Positions 9,504 to 17,386 of a stretch of 64,000 bases of DNA are shown here, piece after piece. A program made the translations under genes and the position numbers. Every line of letters begins with the position of its first letter. Position 1 is the first letter of the stretch. Below the pieces are notes generated by a model. It was not told the origin of the DNA, did not search any database, and saw nothing but the letters and a program-made list of their open reading frames with translations. The DNA is from Streptococcaceae bacterium (GTDB lineage: Bacteria > Bacillota > Bacilli > Lactobacillales > Streptococcaceae). The stretch covers positions 682,001 through 746,000 of the forward strand of contig CABIZZ010000001.1 of the NCBI GenBank assembly GCA_902363395.1. Reading direction: 5' to 3'.

Positions 9504-9646
9504 TTGTTAGAATCCTTCTGCTCTTTTTCCCCTGCTGTTTCATTCTTCTTATCATCTGGTAAAGTGACTTGAGGGTGATCTGGGAAGACAGCAAATTCCT
9601 CAAAGAGTTTGTCTAAATCGTCTGTTTTTGAAAATTTAATCGCCAT
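9500..9646 (-). CDS. Conserved small acidic/basic protein, 48 aa, heading the permease operon
   Basis: A 48-codon frame (begins MAIKFSKTDDLDKLFEEF, ends KEQKDSNK) has a good ribosome-binding site (AAGGAG six bases or so before the ATG at 9646). Its TGA overlaps the permease ATG as ATGA, the same coupling used by the next two genes. It is predicted to be soluble and highly charged, with a short amphipathic helix and a Lys/Glu-rich tail. It has no membrane segment or signal peptide. I do not recognise a function. The start, spacing, promoter and coupled stop make it a convincing gene. It could be an accessory subunit or could simply set translation of the permease. Confidence 0.75.
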   Translation of the reverse strand: MAIKFSKTDDLDKLFEEFAVFPDHPQVTLPDDKKNETAGEKEQKDSNK

Positions 9647-9672
9647 GATAGGTCTCCTTTTCTTTTTTTCTC

Positions 9673-9681
9673 ATTATATCA
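9673..9681 (-). promoter_or_regulatory. Promoter of the 48-aa/permease/TIGR03943 operon
   Basis: On the minus strand the sequence reads TGATATAAT, an extended -10 about 27 bases upstream of the ATG at 9646. It is divergent from the tex promoter about 75 bases away. Confidence 0.65.
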
Positions 9682-9749
9682 AATTCTCAAAAAAGAGGGG
9701 AAAATCAAGTCCAAAAGTAAGATGAAAAAGCAGTATAGAAGGCCTTCTA

Positions 9750-9758
9750 TGGTATAAT
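9750..9758 (+). promoter_or_regulatory. Promoter of tex, placing the +1 at or next to the ATG
   Basis: TGGTATAAT (extended -10) ends only seven bases before the tex ATG, and no Shine-Dalgarno sequence precedes the start. Transcription would begin at or one base before the A of ATG, so the mRNA should be leaderless. Confidence 0.7.
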
Positions 9759-9765
9759 AGAAGCT

Positions 9766-11892
9766 ATGGAAAAATATGAAAAAATAGCCCAAGAATTGGG
9801 CGTCAGTCTCAAACAAATTGATACTGTTTTGACCTTAACAGCAGAGGGATCCACCATCCCCTTTATTGCTCGGTATCGAAAAGATGCTACAGGGAATCTA
9901 GATGAAGTAGCCATCAAAGCTATTATCGACATGGACAAGTCTTTAACAGCCTTAGCCGATCGGAAAGAAACGGTTCTCGCTAAGATTGAAGAGCTTGGGA
10001 AACTGACCCCAGCCTTAAAAGAAACTATTGAGCAAGCTGAAAAATTGGCGGATGTGGAAGAATTGTATCTTCCCTACAAGGAAAAACGCCGGACCAAGGC
10101 AACCATTGCGCGTGAGGCAGGATTTTTTCCACTTGCTCGGATGATTCTGCAAGATCAAAAGGACTTGGAAACTGCAGCAGAAGAATTCTTATCAGAAGCT
10201 TTTCCAACTGTAAAGGATGCAATCTCTGGTGCTATCGATATCTTGGTCGAAGCTATTGCAGAAGATCCACAATTGCGTAACCTTACCTACCAGGAGATTC
10301 GCAAACACTCCTTGATCACCTCTAATCTCAAGGATGAAAGCAAAGACGAGAAGCAAGTCTTCCAAATCTATTATGATTTTTCTGAGAAGATTGCAAACAT
10401 GCAGGGCTACCGAACCCTGGCCTTAAACCGTGGAGAGAAATTAGGGGTATTAAAGGTTGGATTTGAGCATCCTGTAGACCGTTTGATTCGTCACTTTGAA
10501 GCCCGATTTAAATCGAAGAATAGCTACATCGAAGAAGTTATTAACCAAGCCCTGAAAAAGAAAATGCTACCAGCTATGGAGCGTCGAATTCGGACAGAAC
10601 TGACAGAAGTGGCAGAAGATGGAGCTATTCAGCTTTTCTCAGAAAATCTTCGTCACCTCTTGCTGATTGCTCCCCTCAAGGGGCGCGTGGTCTTGGGATT
10701 TGACCCTGCTTTTCGCACAGGTGCTAAATTAGCTGTCGTCGATCAGACAGGAAAGATGTTGACCACTCAGGTGATTTACCCTGTTGCACCGGCTAAACCA
10801 GCACAAATTGAAGCAGCCAAAGAAGAACTGAAACGGTTGATTCGTCAATACGACGTGGAAATCATTGCGATCGGGAACGGGACGGCTAGTCGAGAGAGCG
10901 AAGCCTTTGTTGCGGAAGTCCTCAAGGAAGTTCCAAATGTCAGTTATGTTATTGTGAATGAAAGTGGTGCCTCCGTCTATTCAGCTAGTGAATTGGCTCG
11001 CCATGAGTTTCCAGAACTGACGGTTGAAAAGCGTTCAGCCATCTCCATTGCCCGTCGTTTGCAGGATCCACTGGCTGAGTTGGTTAAGATTGATCCAAAA
11101 TCAATCGGAGTTGGCCAGTACCAGCACGATGTCAGCCAGAAGAAATTATCTGAAAGCCTTGATTTCGTAGTCGATACCGTGGTAAACCAAGTCGGAGTTA
11201 ATATTAACACTGCTAGTCCAGCCCTCTTGTCCCACGTGGCTGGTCTCAATAAAACCATTTCTGAGAATATCGTGAAGTACCGGGAAGAAGAAGGGTTGAT
11301 CACTTCTCGGGCACAGATCAAAAAGGTTCCTCGTCTAGGAGCCAAGGCTTTTGAACAAGCAGCTGGTTTCTTACGGATCCCAGAAAGTGAGAATTTCCTC
11401 GATCGGACAGGGGTCCATCCAGAAAGTTACCCTGCAGTGAAAAAGCTCTTTACCTTACTTGGGATCACGGAGATGGATGAAGAGGCCCAAGCCAAGTTGA
11501 AACAAATTGACACGGTTTCTATGGCCCAGGAGCTTGAAATTGGCCCTGAAACCTTGAAAGATATTGTCGCAGATCTTCTCAAACCAGGTCGCGATTTACG
11601 TGATTCTTTTGATGCTCCCGTCCTTCGCCAGGATGTTCTTGATTTGAAAGACTTGAAGATTGGTCAAAAACTAGAAGGAGTTGTCCGCAATGTTGTTGAC
11701 TTTGGAGCCTTTGTCGATATTGGGATTCATGAAGATGGTTTGATCCACATTTCACAGATGAGTCAGCAATTTATTAAGCATCCAAGTCAAGTTGTTTCAG
11801 TTGGTGACCTAGTGACCGTTTGGGTCTACAAGATTGATTTAGAACGGGAAAAAGTAAATCTTTCCCTCTTGGCACCACATGAATCTGACTAA
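9766..11892 (+). CDS. tex: Tex family S1 RNA-binding protein (transcription accessory protein)
   Basis: The 708-residue Tex protein is a cytosolic nucleic-acid-binding factor linked to transcription and toxin expression in several bacteria. Visible parts are the N-terminal helical region with the [10 protein letters not shown] motif (near residue 30), a YqgF/RNase H-like domain around [16 protein letters not shown] (near residue 320), a helix-hairpin-helix region with [16 protein letters not shown] (near residue 485), and a C-terminal S1 domain with [20 protein letters not shown] (near residue 640). Length is normal. The start lies seven bases after a strong extended -10 and has no Shine-Dalgarno sequence. 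The SprT-like gene begins within its last codons (14-base overlap), so the two are co-transcribed. Confidence 0.96.
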   Translation: MEKYEKIAQELGVSLKQIDTVLTLTAEGSTIPFIARYRKDATGNLDEVAIKAIIDMDKSLTALADRKETVLAKIEELGKLTPALKETIEQAEKLADVEELYLPYKEKRRTKATIAREAGFFPLARMILQDQKDLETAAEEFLSEAFPTVKDAISGAIDILVEAIAEDPQLRNLTYQEIRKHSLITSNLKDESKDEKQVFQIYYDFSEKIANMQGYRTLALNRGEKLGVLKVGFEHPVDRLIRHFEARFKSKNSYIEEVINQALKKKMLPAMERRIRTELTEVAEDGAIQLFSENLRHLLLIAPLKGRVVLGFDPAFRTGAKLAVVDQTGKMLTTQVIYPVAPAKPAQIEAAKEELKRLIRQYDVEIIAIGNGTASRESEAFVAEVLKEVPNVSYVIVNESGASVYSASELARHEFPELTVEKRSAISIARRLQDPLAELVKIDPKSIGVGQYQHDVSQKKLSESLDFVVDTVVNQVGVNINTASPALLSHVAGLNKTISENIVKYREEEGLITSRAQIKKVPRLGAKAFEQAAGFLRIPESENFLDRTGVHPESYPAVKKLFTLLGITEMDEEAQAKLKQIDTVSMAQELEIGPETLKDIVADLLKPGRDLRDSFDAPVLRQDVLDLKDLKIGQKLEGVVRNVVDFGAFVDIGIHEDGLIHISQMSQQFIKHPSQVVSVGDLVTVWVYKIDLEREKVNLSLLAPHESD

Positions 11893-12331
11893 ATACGTTC
11901 AAGAAGTATCGCTGGAAGATTTTGGTCGCCCATTTCTTCACCAAGCCATCTGGAACCCTCGCTTGAGGTCGACCGGCGGTCGCTTCTTTCCTAAAGATGG
12001 CCATCTGGATTTCAATCCCAGCATCCTAGAAAGATTTGGCTGGGAGATTTTTCGAAAGATTGTCCGCCATGAATTGTGTCACTACCATCTCTACTACATG
12101 AAAAAGGGCTATCGCCATCAGGATCAAGATTTCAAGGCCTTACTCAAAAAGGTAGACGGCTTGCGGTATGCCCCTTCAGTTGATAAGGGAAACTATAAGA
12201 TTTATGTTTGTACGAGCTGTGGGCAAGAATTCAGGAGAAAGCGGCAGATTGATCTGCAAAAGTACCGCTGTGGGCGGTGTCGAGGACTACTTAAGTATCA
12301 AGGGACAATTGATTCAGGAAATCGGCCTTGA
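11879..12331 (+). CDS. SprT-like zinc metalloprotein
   Basis: This 150-residue SprT-like family protein has a zincin-type motif HELCHYHLY (near residue 63) and a C-terminal zinc ribbon with CTSCG and CGRC (near residues 112-135). Eukaryotic relatives (Spartan) cleave DNA-protein crosslinks; the bacterial function is not established. It overlaps tex by 14 bases, a frequent pairing in streptococci and lactobacilli, which suggests a shared link to nucleic-acid processing. Both metal-binding motifs are intact. Confidence 0.9.
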   Translation: MNLTKYVQEVSLEDFGRPFLHQAIWNPRLRSTGGRFFPKDGHLDFNPSILERFGWEIFRKIVRHELCHYHLYYMKKGYRHQDQDFKALLKKVDGLRYAPSVDKGNYKIYVCTSCGQEFRRKRQIDLQKYRCGRCRGLLKYQGTIDSGNRP

Positions 12332-12391
12332 GTCGGATGACAGTGACTTGATTTCGGGATATACTGTTCTAAAATAATAGGAGGTAGGCCC

Positions 12392-12667
12392 TTGAATCCA
12401 ACTTTTTATAAATTACGTCGAGGCAGAATCGTTTTCGGAGTATTTGCTGGACTAGCGGATCGATTTGGGCTCGATGCAAACCTATTGCGTTTTCTCTTTG
12501 TGCTCTTCAGTATCTTTCATGCTTATGGGCTTGTAGGCTTGGCTATTTATTGCCTGTGTGCCTTCTCCTTGCCGTATAAAGAAGACCTTGAAAGAGAAAA
12601 GTATGGCCTCGGACCTCGCAAACGGAAGGATGCACAAGTAATCAAAGACGATGATCCATTCTTTTAA
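12392..12667 (+). CDS. PspC domain-containing small membrane protein
   Basis: The 91-residue protein has a PspC domain: a basic N-terminus (FYKLRRGRIVFGVFAGLADRFGLD), a hydrophobic stretch (LLRFLFVLFSIFHAYGLVGLAIYCLCAFSLP, described here by its limits, residues 31-60) and a charged tail ending DDDPFF. PspC proteins are linked to envelope stress responses in other bacteria. Translation probably begins at TTG at 12392, eight bases after GGAGG; no in-frame ATG is available. It lies 60 bases after the SprT gene and just before repeat element B1, whose first hairpin may serve as its terminator. Confidence 0.82.
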   Translation: MNPTFYKLRRGRIVFGVFAGLADRFGLDANLLRFLFVLFSIFHAYGLVGLAIYCLCAFSLPYKEDLEREKYGLGPRKRKDAQVIKDDDPFF

Positions 12668-12695
12668 AGAATTTTCATGAATCGAATAAGAATGT

Positions 12696-12870
12696 GAGGC
12701 TGGGACAAAAGTCCTAGCCTCTCAATTGTCTTTGGATTATCGAGCAAGACGCAGTGGTTGAGTGAGCTCTACTACGCTGATTTCATCAGCTTTTATAGCC
12801 CTACTCAACTGTGCGGAGGTGGGACGACGAAATCGAATTCTAACGAATTACCGATTTCTGTCCCACTCTC
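12696..12870 (+). repeat. Element B, copy 1: 175-bp three-hairpin intergenic repeat
   Basis: This non-coding element recurs as an inverted copy at 19520-19695 with about seven differences in 175 bases. It is almost wholly built from inverted repeats. The left hairpin is GAGGCTGGGAC/GTCCTAGCCTC with an AAAA loop. The central arm is closed by GTTGAGT/ACTCAAC, with an inner GCTGAT/ATCAGC hairpin. The right hairpin is GTGGGAC/GTCCCAC, containing AAATCG/CGATTT. The two ends form imperfect terminal inverted repeats (GAGGCTGGGAC versus GAGAGTGGGAC read inward). I see no credible coding capacity. It could be a miniature mobile element, a transcribed structured RNA or a terminator cassette; I cannot name it. 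Confidence 0.85.
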
Positions 12871-13056
12871 ATCTTTTTTTTCAAATGAAGAAACGATGGA
12901 AAAATGGGATAAGAAGGTTAAAGAGAAACATCAAAGAGTACTGGAATGAGTGTGAGAATAATAGCATCAGTTTCGATATCAAAAAAAGATGCTTGAGTAA
13001 GTCTTACCTGGGATAATTTGCTATAATAGTAAGAGAAAACAAAAAGGGAGAAGCCT
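12871..13056 (+). promoter_or_regulatory. hprK upstream region with extended -10 promoter
   Basis: Between element B1 and hprK there is AT-rich DNA with no credible gene. TGCTATAAT at 13019-13027 is an extended -10 about 29 bases before the hprK ATG, and AAGGGAGAAG at about 13043-13052 is its ribosome-binding site. No convincing -35 is present. Confidence 0.6.
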
Positions 13057-13989
13057 ATGGCAATAACAGTCCGAGATTTAATTGATAAGCTTCGTTTGAA
13101 GGTTGTGTACGGCAATGAAAGCCTATTTGAAAAAGAAATCACAACGGCAGATATTTCACGTCCTGGACTTGAAATGACAGGATATTTTGATTACTATACT
13201 CCAGAACGAATTCAATTGGTTGGGATGAAAGAGTGGTCTTACCTCATCAAGATGACCTCCCACAATCGTCACCAAGTTTTGAGAAAGATGTTCCAGCCGG
13301 AAACACCAGTTATCATTATTGCGCGTGATTTGGAGATTCCAGAAGAAATGCTCCGTGCTGCAGAGGAAAAGCAAATCGCGATTTTAAGCAGTCGCGTTCC
13401 AACTAGTCGCCTGTCTGGCGAACTATCAAGCTACCTAGATTCTCTCCTTGCGGAAAGAACTAGTGTCCATGGTGTCTTGATGGATATCTATGGCATGGGG
13501 GTTCTGATCCAAGGAGATAGTGGAATCGGGAAGAGTGAGACTGGTTTAGAGCTTGTCAAGCGAGGCCATCGTTTGGTAGCGGATGACCGCGTAGATGTCT
13601 TCGCCCGTGATGAGATGACCTTGTGGGGTGAGCCTGCTGAAATTCTACGACATCTGCTAGAGATTCGGGGGGTAGGGATCATTGATGTTATGAGTCTCTA
13701 TGGTGCCAGTGCTGTGAAGGATTCTTCACAGGTCCAAATCGCTGTCTACTTGGAAAACTACACCAAGGAACAAACCTACGATCGTCTAGGCAATAATGCA
13801 GAAGAAATTGAGTTCTGTGGAGTGACCATTCCAAGAATTCGTATCCCTGTTAAGACAGGTCGCAATATTTCCGTTGTCATTGAAGCAGCAGCGATGAACT
13901 ACCGCGCCAAAGAAATGGGATATGATGCTACTAAAACCTTTGAAGATCGATTGACCCAGTTGATTGATCAGAATGAGGTGAAAGTATGA
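13057..13989 (+). CDS. hprK: HPr kinase/phosphorylase
   Basis: The bifunctional enzyme phosphorylates and dephosphorylates Ser46 of HPr, the switch for CcpA-dependent carbon catabolite repression in Firmicutes. The 310-residue protein has the N-terminal DRTGG-like domain and a kinase domain with the Walker A loop GDSGIGKSE (near residue 155). The downstream signature [15 protein letters not shown] (near residue 204) and the C-terminal [18 protein letters not shown] region are intact. Its stop overlaps the lgt ATG by four bases, the usual streptococcal hprK-lgt operon, which continues into DUF948 and YtxH genes. Confidence 0.97.
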   Translation: MAITVRDLIDKLRLKVVYGNESLFEKEITTADISRPGLEMTGYFDYYTPERIQLVGMKEWSYLIKMTSHNRHQVLRKMFQPETPVIIIARDLEIPEEMLRAAEEKQIAILSSRVPTSRLSGELSSYLDSLLAERTSVHGVLMDIYGMGVLIQGDSGIGKSETGLELVKRGHRLVADDRVDVFARDEMTLWGEPAEILRHLLEIRGVGIIDVMSLYGASAVKDSSQVQIAVYLENYTKEQTYDRLGNNAEEIEFCGVTIPRIRIPVKTGRNISVVIEAAAMNYRAKEMGYDATKTFEDRLTQLIDQNEVKV

Positions 13990-14768
13990 ATCCAGTAGCC
14001 ATTCAACTTGGTCCCTTTAGCATTCGCTGGTATGCGATTTGTATCGTCCTCGGTCTCCTTTTGGCGGTTATCCTGTCTATGAAAGAAGCCCCTCGTAAAG
14101 GGATAGAGTCAGACGATATTATTGATTTCATTCTGATTGCTTTTCCAGTAGCGATCATAGGGGCCCGTCTCTACTATGTTATTTTTCAATGGTCTTATTA
14201 CAGGGAACATCCAGGAGAGATTTTTGCCGTATGGAACGGTGGGATCGCTATCTATGGTGGACTCCTGGCAGGGGCTCTAGTCCTCTACCTATTTTCACGC
14301 AGTCGTTTGATTGATCCGGTTGATTTTTTAGATATCGCTGCACCGAGTGTCATGATAGCTCAAAGTATTGGCCGTTGGGGCAATTTTGTTAACCAAGAAG
14401 CCTACGGAGCCATTGTTAAGAATTTAGATTATTTACCTTCTTTCATTCGGAATCAGATGTTTATCGATGGACATTACCGCCAACCGACCTTCTTATATGA
14501 ATCTTGTTGGAACTTGCTTGGTTTTGTACTGATTCTTTACTTGCGTCGTCGTCCGAAACTGTTGAGAAAGGGCGAAATTACTGCTTTCTATCTAATCTGG
14601 TATGGCTTTGGTCGAATGATTATTGAAGGAATGCGGACAGATAGCTTGATGTTTTTGGGAATTCGAGTATCACAATGGCTTTCCCTGATCCTCATCCTAC
14701 TTGGTATCAGCATCATGATCTATCAACGAAAAAAGAATGCACCATTTTATAGAACGGAAATAAATTAA
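13986..14768 (+). CDS. lgt: Prolipoprotein diacylglyceryl transferase
   Basis: Lgt transfers diacylglycerol from phosphatidylglycerol to the lipobox cysteine of prolipoproteins in the cytoplasmic membrane. The 260-residue protein has seven hydrophobic segments, the family signature [13 protein letters not shown] (near residue 133) and the early [11 protein letters not shown] segment. The ATG overlaps the hprK stop (ATGA), so translation is coupled. A gene for a DUF948 protein follows after 11 bases. Length and signature are normal. Confidence 0.97.
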   Translation: MNPVAIQLGPFSIRWYAICIVLGLLLAVILSMKEAPRKGIESDDIIDFILIAFPVAIIGARLYYVIFQWSYYREHPGEIFAVWNGGIAIYGGLLAGALVLYLFSRSRLIDPVDFLDIAAPSVMIAQSIGRWGNFVNQEAYGAIVKNLDYLPSFIRNQMFIDGHYRQPTFLYESCWNLLGFVLILYLRRRPKLLRKGEITAFYLIWYGFGRMIIEGMRTDSLMFLGIRVSQWLSLILILLGISIMIYQRKKNAPFYRTEIN

Positions 14769-14779
14769 GGAGAAAAGAA

Positions 14780-15163
14780 ATGTTTATTGAAATTGCATAT
14801 GGGCTTTTAGGGTTAGCTTTAGTAGTTTTGGTCATCTACTTGATTATCTTGTTTTCAAAGATTGGAAAAGTTGTAGATGAGACTCAAGTAACGATTAAGA
14901 CCTTGACATCAGATGTAAATGTAACCTTACACCAAACCAATGAGTTGTTAGCAAAAGTGAATGTTTTGACAGAAGATTTGAATCAAAAGGTTGCAACCAT
15001 TGATCCACTCTTCACAGCAGTAGCAGATTTATCTGTATCTGTGTCGGATCTGAATGATCAAGCACGTCAGATTAGCAAAAAAGCTGTCGTTGTTGGTGGA
15101 AAGACCGTTAAAACATCTGTCGGATTAAAAGCAGCTCGCATGGCTATGAAATTATTTAAATAA
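14780..15163 (+). CDS. DUF948 domain-containing membrane-anchored protein
   Basis: The 127-residue protein has one N-terminal transmembrane helix (residues 4-26) followed by a long helical region with heptad-like hydrophobics, suited to a coiled coil at the membrane. This is the DUF948 architecture; the function is unknown, though the family is found with general-stress YtxH proteins. A good ribosome-binding site (AAGGAGAAAAG) precedes the ATG. It sits in the hprK-lgt-DUF948-YtxH unit, 15 bases before the YtxH gene. Confidence 0.85.
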   Translation: MFIEIAYGLLGLALVVLVIYLIILFSKIGKVVDETQVTIKTLTSDVNVTLHQTNELLAKVNVLTEDLNQKVATIDPLFTAVADLSVSVSDLNDQARQISKKAVVVGGKTVKTSVGLKAARMAMKLFK

Positions 15164-15178
15164 GAAAAGAGGTACCTT

Positions 15179-15649
15179 ATGGGACGTTTATCATCATTAT
15201 TAATTGGAACAATCACTGGCGCATCCGCAGCCTACTTCCTGACAACCAAAAAAGGGAAAGAGTTGACTGGGAAAGTGAAAGGTTTTGTAAAAGAATACCA
15301 AGAAAATCCACAAGAAGTTCATGATTCAGTGAAACAATCTGCAATGGAACTATCCAAGCAAGCATCAGACGCTATTCAGCAAACCAAGGAAAAAGTTGAA
15401 AGTGGCGAGATCAACAAAGACACTGTTATCGAGACAGTGAAAGATAAGACGCAGGATGTGGTAGAATTTTCACAAGATGCTATCCAAACGATTAAGGAAA
15501 AAATCCAGCAAAAGACCGGCAATCAAGCAAGTCCTTTCCAGCCTAAACAGGAAAAAGAAAGTGAAGAGATTGTCCTTGAATTAGAAGAAGAAACAGCTCT
15601 TCCAGAAGTGGAAGAAGAGATCAAAGAAACAGCTGTAGAAGAAGAATAA
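15179..15649 (+). CDS. YtxH domain-containing protein
   Basis: The 156-residue protein begins with the YtxH pattern: a short glycine/alanine-rich hydrophobic helix (residues 4-20, GTITGASAAYFL) followed by TTKKGKEL and a long charged helical part. The C-terminal third is strongly acidic (many EEE runs). YtxH-type proteins are general stress proteins in Bacillus with no defined biochemistry. It is the last gene of the hprK operon. Its terminator has been split by insertion of element A1. Confidence 0.82.
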   Translation: MGRLSSLLIGTITGASAAYFLTTKKGKELTGKVKGFVKEYQENPQEVHDSVKQSAMELSKQASDAIQQTKEKVESGEINKDTVIETVKDKTQDVVEFSQDAIQTIKEKIQQKTGNQASPFQPKQEKESEEIVLELEEETALPEVEEEIKETAVEEE

Positions 15650-15652
15650 AAT

Positions 15653-15669
15653 AATCCCTCACCAATGGT
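15653..15669. repeat. Left 17-bp flanking direct repeat of element A1
   Basis: AATCCCTCACCAATGGT here is repeated exactly at 15929-15945. At the right-hand copy it forms the first arm and loop of a perfect terminator hairpin; here the second arm is missing. This is the pattern left when an insertion into the terminator duplicates the target. Confidence 0.85.
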
Positions 15670-15928
15670 AATGGATTCAGATTGAAGATAAAGTCTTCTG
15701 AAAAACTTCCCTTAGGTGAGTACGGACGTCAGCGAACTTAGAAGAAGTTCCATGACTTAGTTTTGAGCCTAAGGTCTCAAAACTCCCGAGTGCCTGAAAC
15801 AACTTTGTTTCAGGCACTTTTCTCACAGCGGAAAGTTTTAATTTTCTCAAATGGCTAAAAAAGTAAAAGTCATTTTTTGAAAATCGTCAAGCTGTTTTAT
15901 GTAACACAATGGTTAGTCAACATTCAAA
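15670..15928 (+). repeat. Element A, copy 1 (short form, 259 bp), structured intergenic repeat
   Basis: This is one of three related copies (others at 27236-27598 minus and 60932-61231 plus). Shared blocks in order are GAAGATAAAGTCTTC (hairpin), AACTTCCCTTAGGTGA, ACGGACGTCAGCG, GAACTT...AAGTTCCATGAC (hairpin), and GTTTTGAG/CTCAAAAC (helix, here with only a small loop). A strong hairpin GTGCCTGAAACAA/TTGTTTCAGGCAC followed by TTTT comes next, then CTCACAGCGGAAAGTTTT and an AT-rich 3' tail ending ACATTC. AAACTT-CC near the 5' end can pair with GGAAAGTTT near the 3' end to close the whole structure. It has no open frame of note. It lies between the convergent ytxH-type and DUF3270 genes. Confidence 0.85.
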
Positions 15929-15954
15929 AATCCCTCACCAATGGTGAGGGATTT
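15926..15954. terminator. Intrinsic terminator hairpin at the right edge of element A1
   Basis: AAATCCCTCACC and GGTGAGGGATTT form a perfect 12-bp stem around AAT (15928-15954), with A-runs before and T-rich sequence after. It was probably the original terminator of the hprK-lgt-DUF948-YtxH operon before the insertion. Confidence 0.85.
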
Positions 15955-15988
15955 CTCTTATACAATGACAAACGAGTATGGGAAATGC

Positions 15989-16017
15989 CAAAAAGCCTCC
16001 CGAAGGAGGCTAAAAAA
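15989..16017 (-). terminator. Terminator of the DUF3270 gene
   Basis: On the minus strand GCCTCC and GGAGGC pair around TTCG, followed by a T-run. It lies a few bases past the stop codon at 16024. Confidence 0.8.
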
Positions 16018-16023
16018 TTAATC

Positions 16024-16320
16024 TTAGTCCTGTTCCCGTTTTAACTGGAAAATACGGAAAGCTTGGATACTTCCCAAACTACAAGCAATTGCTGAGGCAA
16101 AAGCAAAGAAGGTATTCATCTTCATTGATAAAAAGACGAAACTAAATAAAACAGTTAAGACACAAAACACAGCAATATTAAGGAAAAACAGTAGCTCACT
16201 TAATTGCGGAGCTGGTTCAGTATCAAGGTTAAAATCATAATTAGTTGTTGTATTCTCTTGTTGAAGAGGGACTTCGACATAGTCGTATTCTTCAACAACT
16301 CTAAGTTTTCTTGCGGGCAT
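16024..16320 (-). CDS. DUF3270-type small membrane protein
   Basis: The 98-residue protein has a charged N-terminal half (MPARKLRVVEEYDYVEVP) and two closely spaced transmembrane helices (about residues 45-65 and 70-88), ending QLKREQD. It fits the streptococcal DUF3270 family by size and layout; I am recalling the family, not matching a profile. The function is unknown. Ribosome-binding site AGGAGAG lies upstream, and an extended -10 (TGTTAAAAT) at 16348-16356 on the minus strand is the likely promoter. The gene is monocistronic and convergent with the YtxH gene across element A1. Confidence 0.75.
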   Translation of the reverse strand: MPARKLRVVEEYDYVEVPLQQENTTTNYDFNLDTEPAPQLSELLFFLNIAVFCVLTVLFSFVFLSMKMNTFFAFASAIACSLGSIQAFRIFQLKREQD

Positions 16321-16347
16321 ATTTCTCTCTCCTAACAGTACTCTATT

Positions 16348-16356
16348 ATTTTAACA
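16348..16356 (-). promoter_or_regulatory. Promoter of the DUF3270 gene
   Basis: On the minus strand the sequence reads TGTTAAAAT, an extended -10 about 27 bases before the ATG at 16320. Confidence 0.5.
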
Positions 16357-16435
16357 CGTTTTCAAGCATAGAAATGTTACAAAACTGTTACAATTTTTAC
16401 AAAATTAAGAAATTTAGAGAGCAAAATGACTTTTT

Positions 16436-16444
16436 TGGTATAAT
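16436..16444 (+). promoter_or_regulatory. Promoter of the first U32 gene, leaderless arrangement
   Basis: TGGTATAAT ends seven bases before the ATG at 16452, and no Shine-Dalgarno sequence lies between. The transcript should start at or beside the start codon, as for tex. Confidence 0.7.
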
Positions 16445-16451
16445 AGTTTTC

Positions 16452-17381
16452 ATGAAAAAGATAATTATTAAAGCTACAGCTGAAAGTATTGAACAGGTTC
16501 AAGCCCTTCTAGAAGTAGGTGTGGACCGTATTTATGTCGGAGAAAAGGAATTTGGATTACGACTTCCTCACACTTTCTCGTATGACGAATTAAGTCGAAT
16601 TTCTGACCTAGTCCATGCTGCAGGAAAGGAAATGACAGTGGCTGTCAATGCCTTGATGCACCAAGACATGATGGATCGTATCAAACCATTTTTAGATTTC
16701 CTTGCTTCGATAAACGTTGATTATATCACGGTGGGAGATGCAGGCGTCTTTTATGTATTGAAGCGGGATGGCTACAACTTTAAAACCATTTATGATGCTT
16801 CTACCATGGTGACAAGTAGCCGTCAGATTAATTTCTGGGGACAAAAGGCTGGTGCTTCAGAAGCAGTTCTTGCTCGAGAAATCCCATCTGCAGAGCTTTT
16901 CAAGATGCCTGAAATCTTAGAGATTCCTGCTGAGGTATTGGTTTATGGGGCCAGTGTGATTCATCATTCCAAACGTCCTCTTTTGCAGAATTACTACAAT
17001 TTTACGCACATCGATGACGAAAAGACGAGAGAGCGCGATCTCTTTTTGGCAGAACCAGGAGATCCAGAAAGCCACTATTCTATCTTTGAGGACAAGCATG
17101 GAACTCATATTTTTGCCAATAATGACCTGGATTTGATGACCAAACTCTCTGAGTTAGTGGAGCATGGTTTCACCCACTGGAAGTTAGAGGGGATTTATAC
17201 ACCTGGTCAAAACTTTGTGGAAATTGCCAAGTGTTTTGTGAAAGCACGTGAGCTTCTAGAAGCTGGGACTTTCACATCTGATCAAGCCTTCTTATTGGAT
17301 GAGCAGATTCACCAATTGCATCCTAAGAATCGTTTCCTTGACACTGGATTTTATGATTACGATCCAGACATGGTTAAATAA
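16452..17381 (+). CDS. trhP1: Peptidase U32 family protein, TrhP1 (YrrN) type
   Basis: The 309-residue U32-family protein is the short member of a pair with the gene at 17543. In Bacillus subtilis the equivalent pair (YrrN/YrrO, TrhP1/TrhP2) is needed for prephenate-dependent hydroxylation of U34 in tRNA. The size and order here match that pair; the function is inferred from it. The protein has a TIM-barrel-like start (IIIKATAESIEQVQALLEVG) and VYVGEKEFGLR-like features, but in place of the cysteine-containing HGAMC motif it has VYGASVIHHSKRP. The frame stays open 141 bases upstream of 16452, but that part is not protein-like. The promoter geometry fixes this start, without a Shine-Dalgarno sequence. 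Confidence 0.82.
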   Translation: MKKIIIKATAESIEQVQALLEVGVDRIYVGEKEFGLRLPHTFSYDELSRISDLVHAAGKEMTVAVNALMHQDMMDRIKPFLDFLASINVDYITVGDAGVFYVLKRDGYNFKTIYDASTMVTSSRQINFWGQKAGASEAVLAREIPSAELFKMPEILEIPAEVLVYGASVIHHSKRPLLQNYYNFTHIDDEKTRERDLFLAEPGDPESHYSIFEDKHGTHIFANNDLDLMTKLSELVEHGFTHWKLEGIYTPGQNFVEIAKCFVKARELLEAGTFTSDQAFLLDEQIHQLHPKNRFLDTGFYDYDPDMVK

Positions 17382-17386
17382 AGGAG

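Noticed and set aside
12758..13016. Short open frames inside element B1 and the hprK upstream region
   Set aside because: They run across the hairpins of a repeat whose other copy does not keep them intact, have no ribosome-binding site, and the element is better explained as non-coding.
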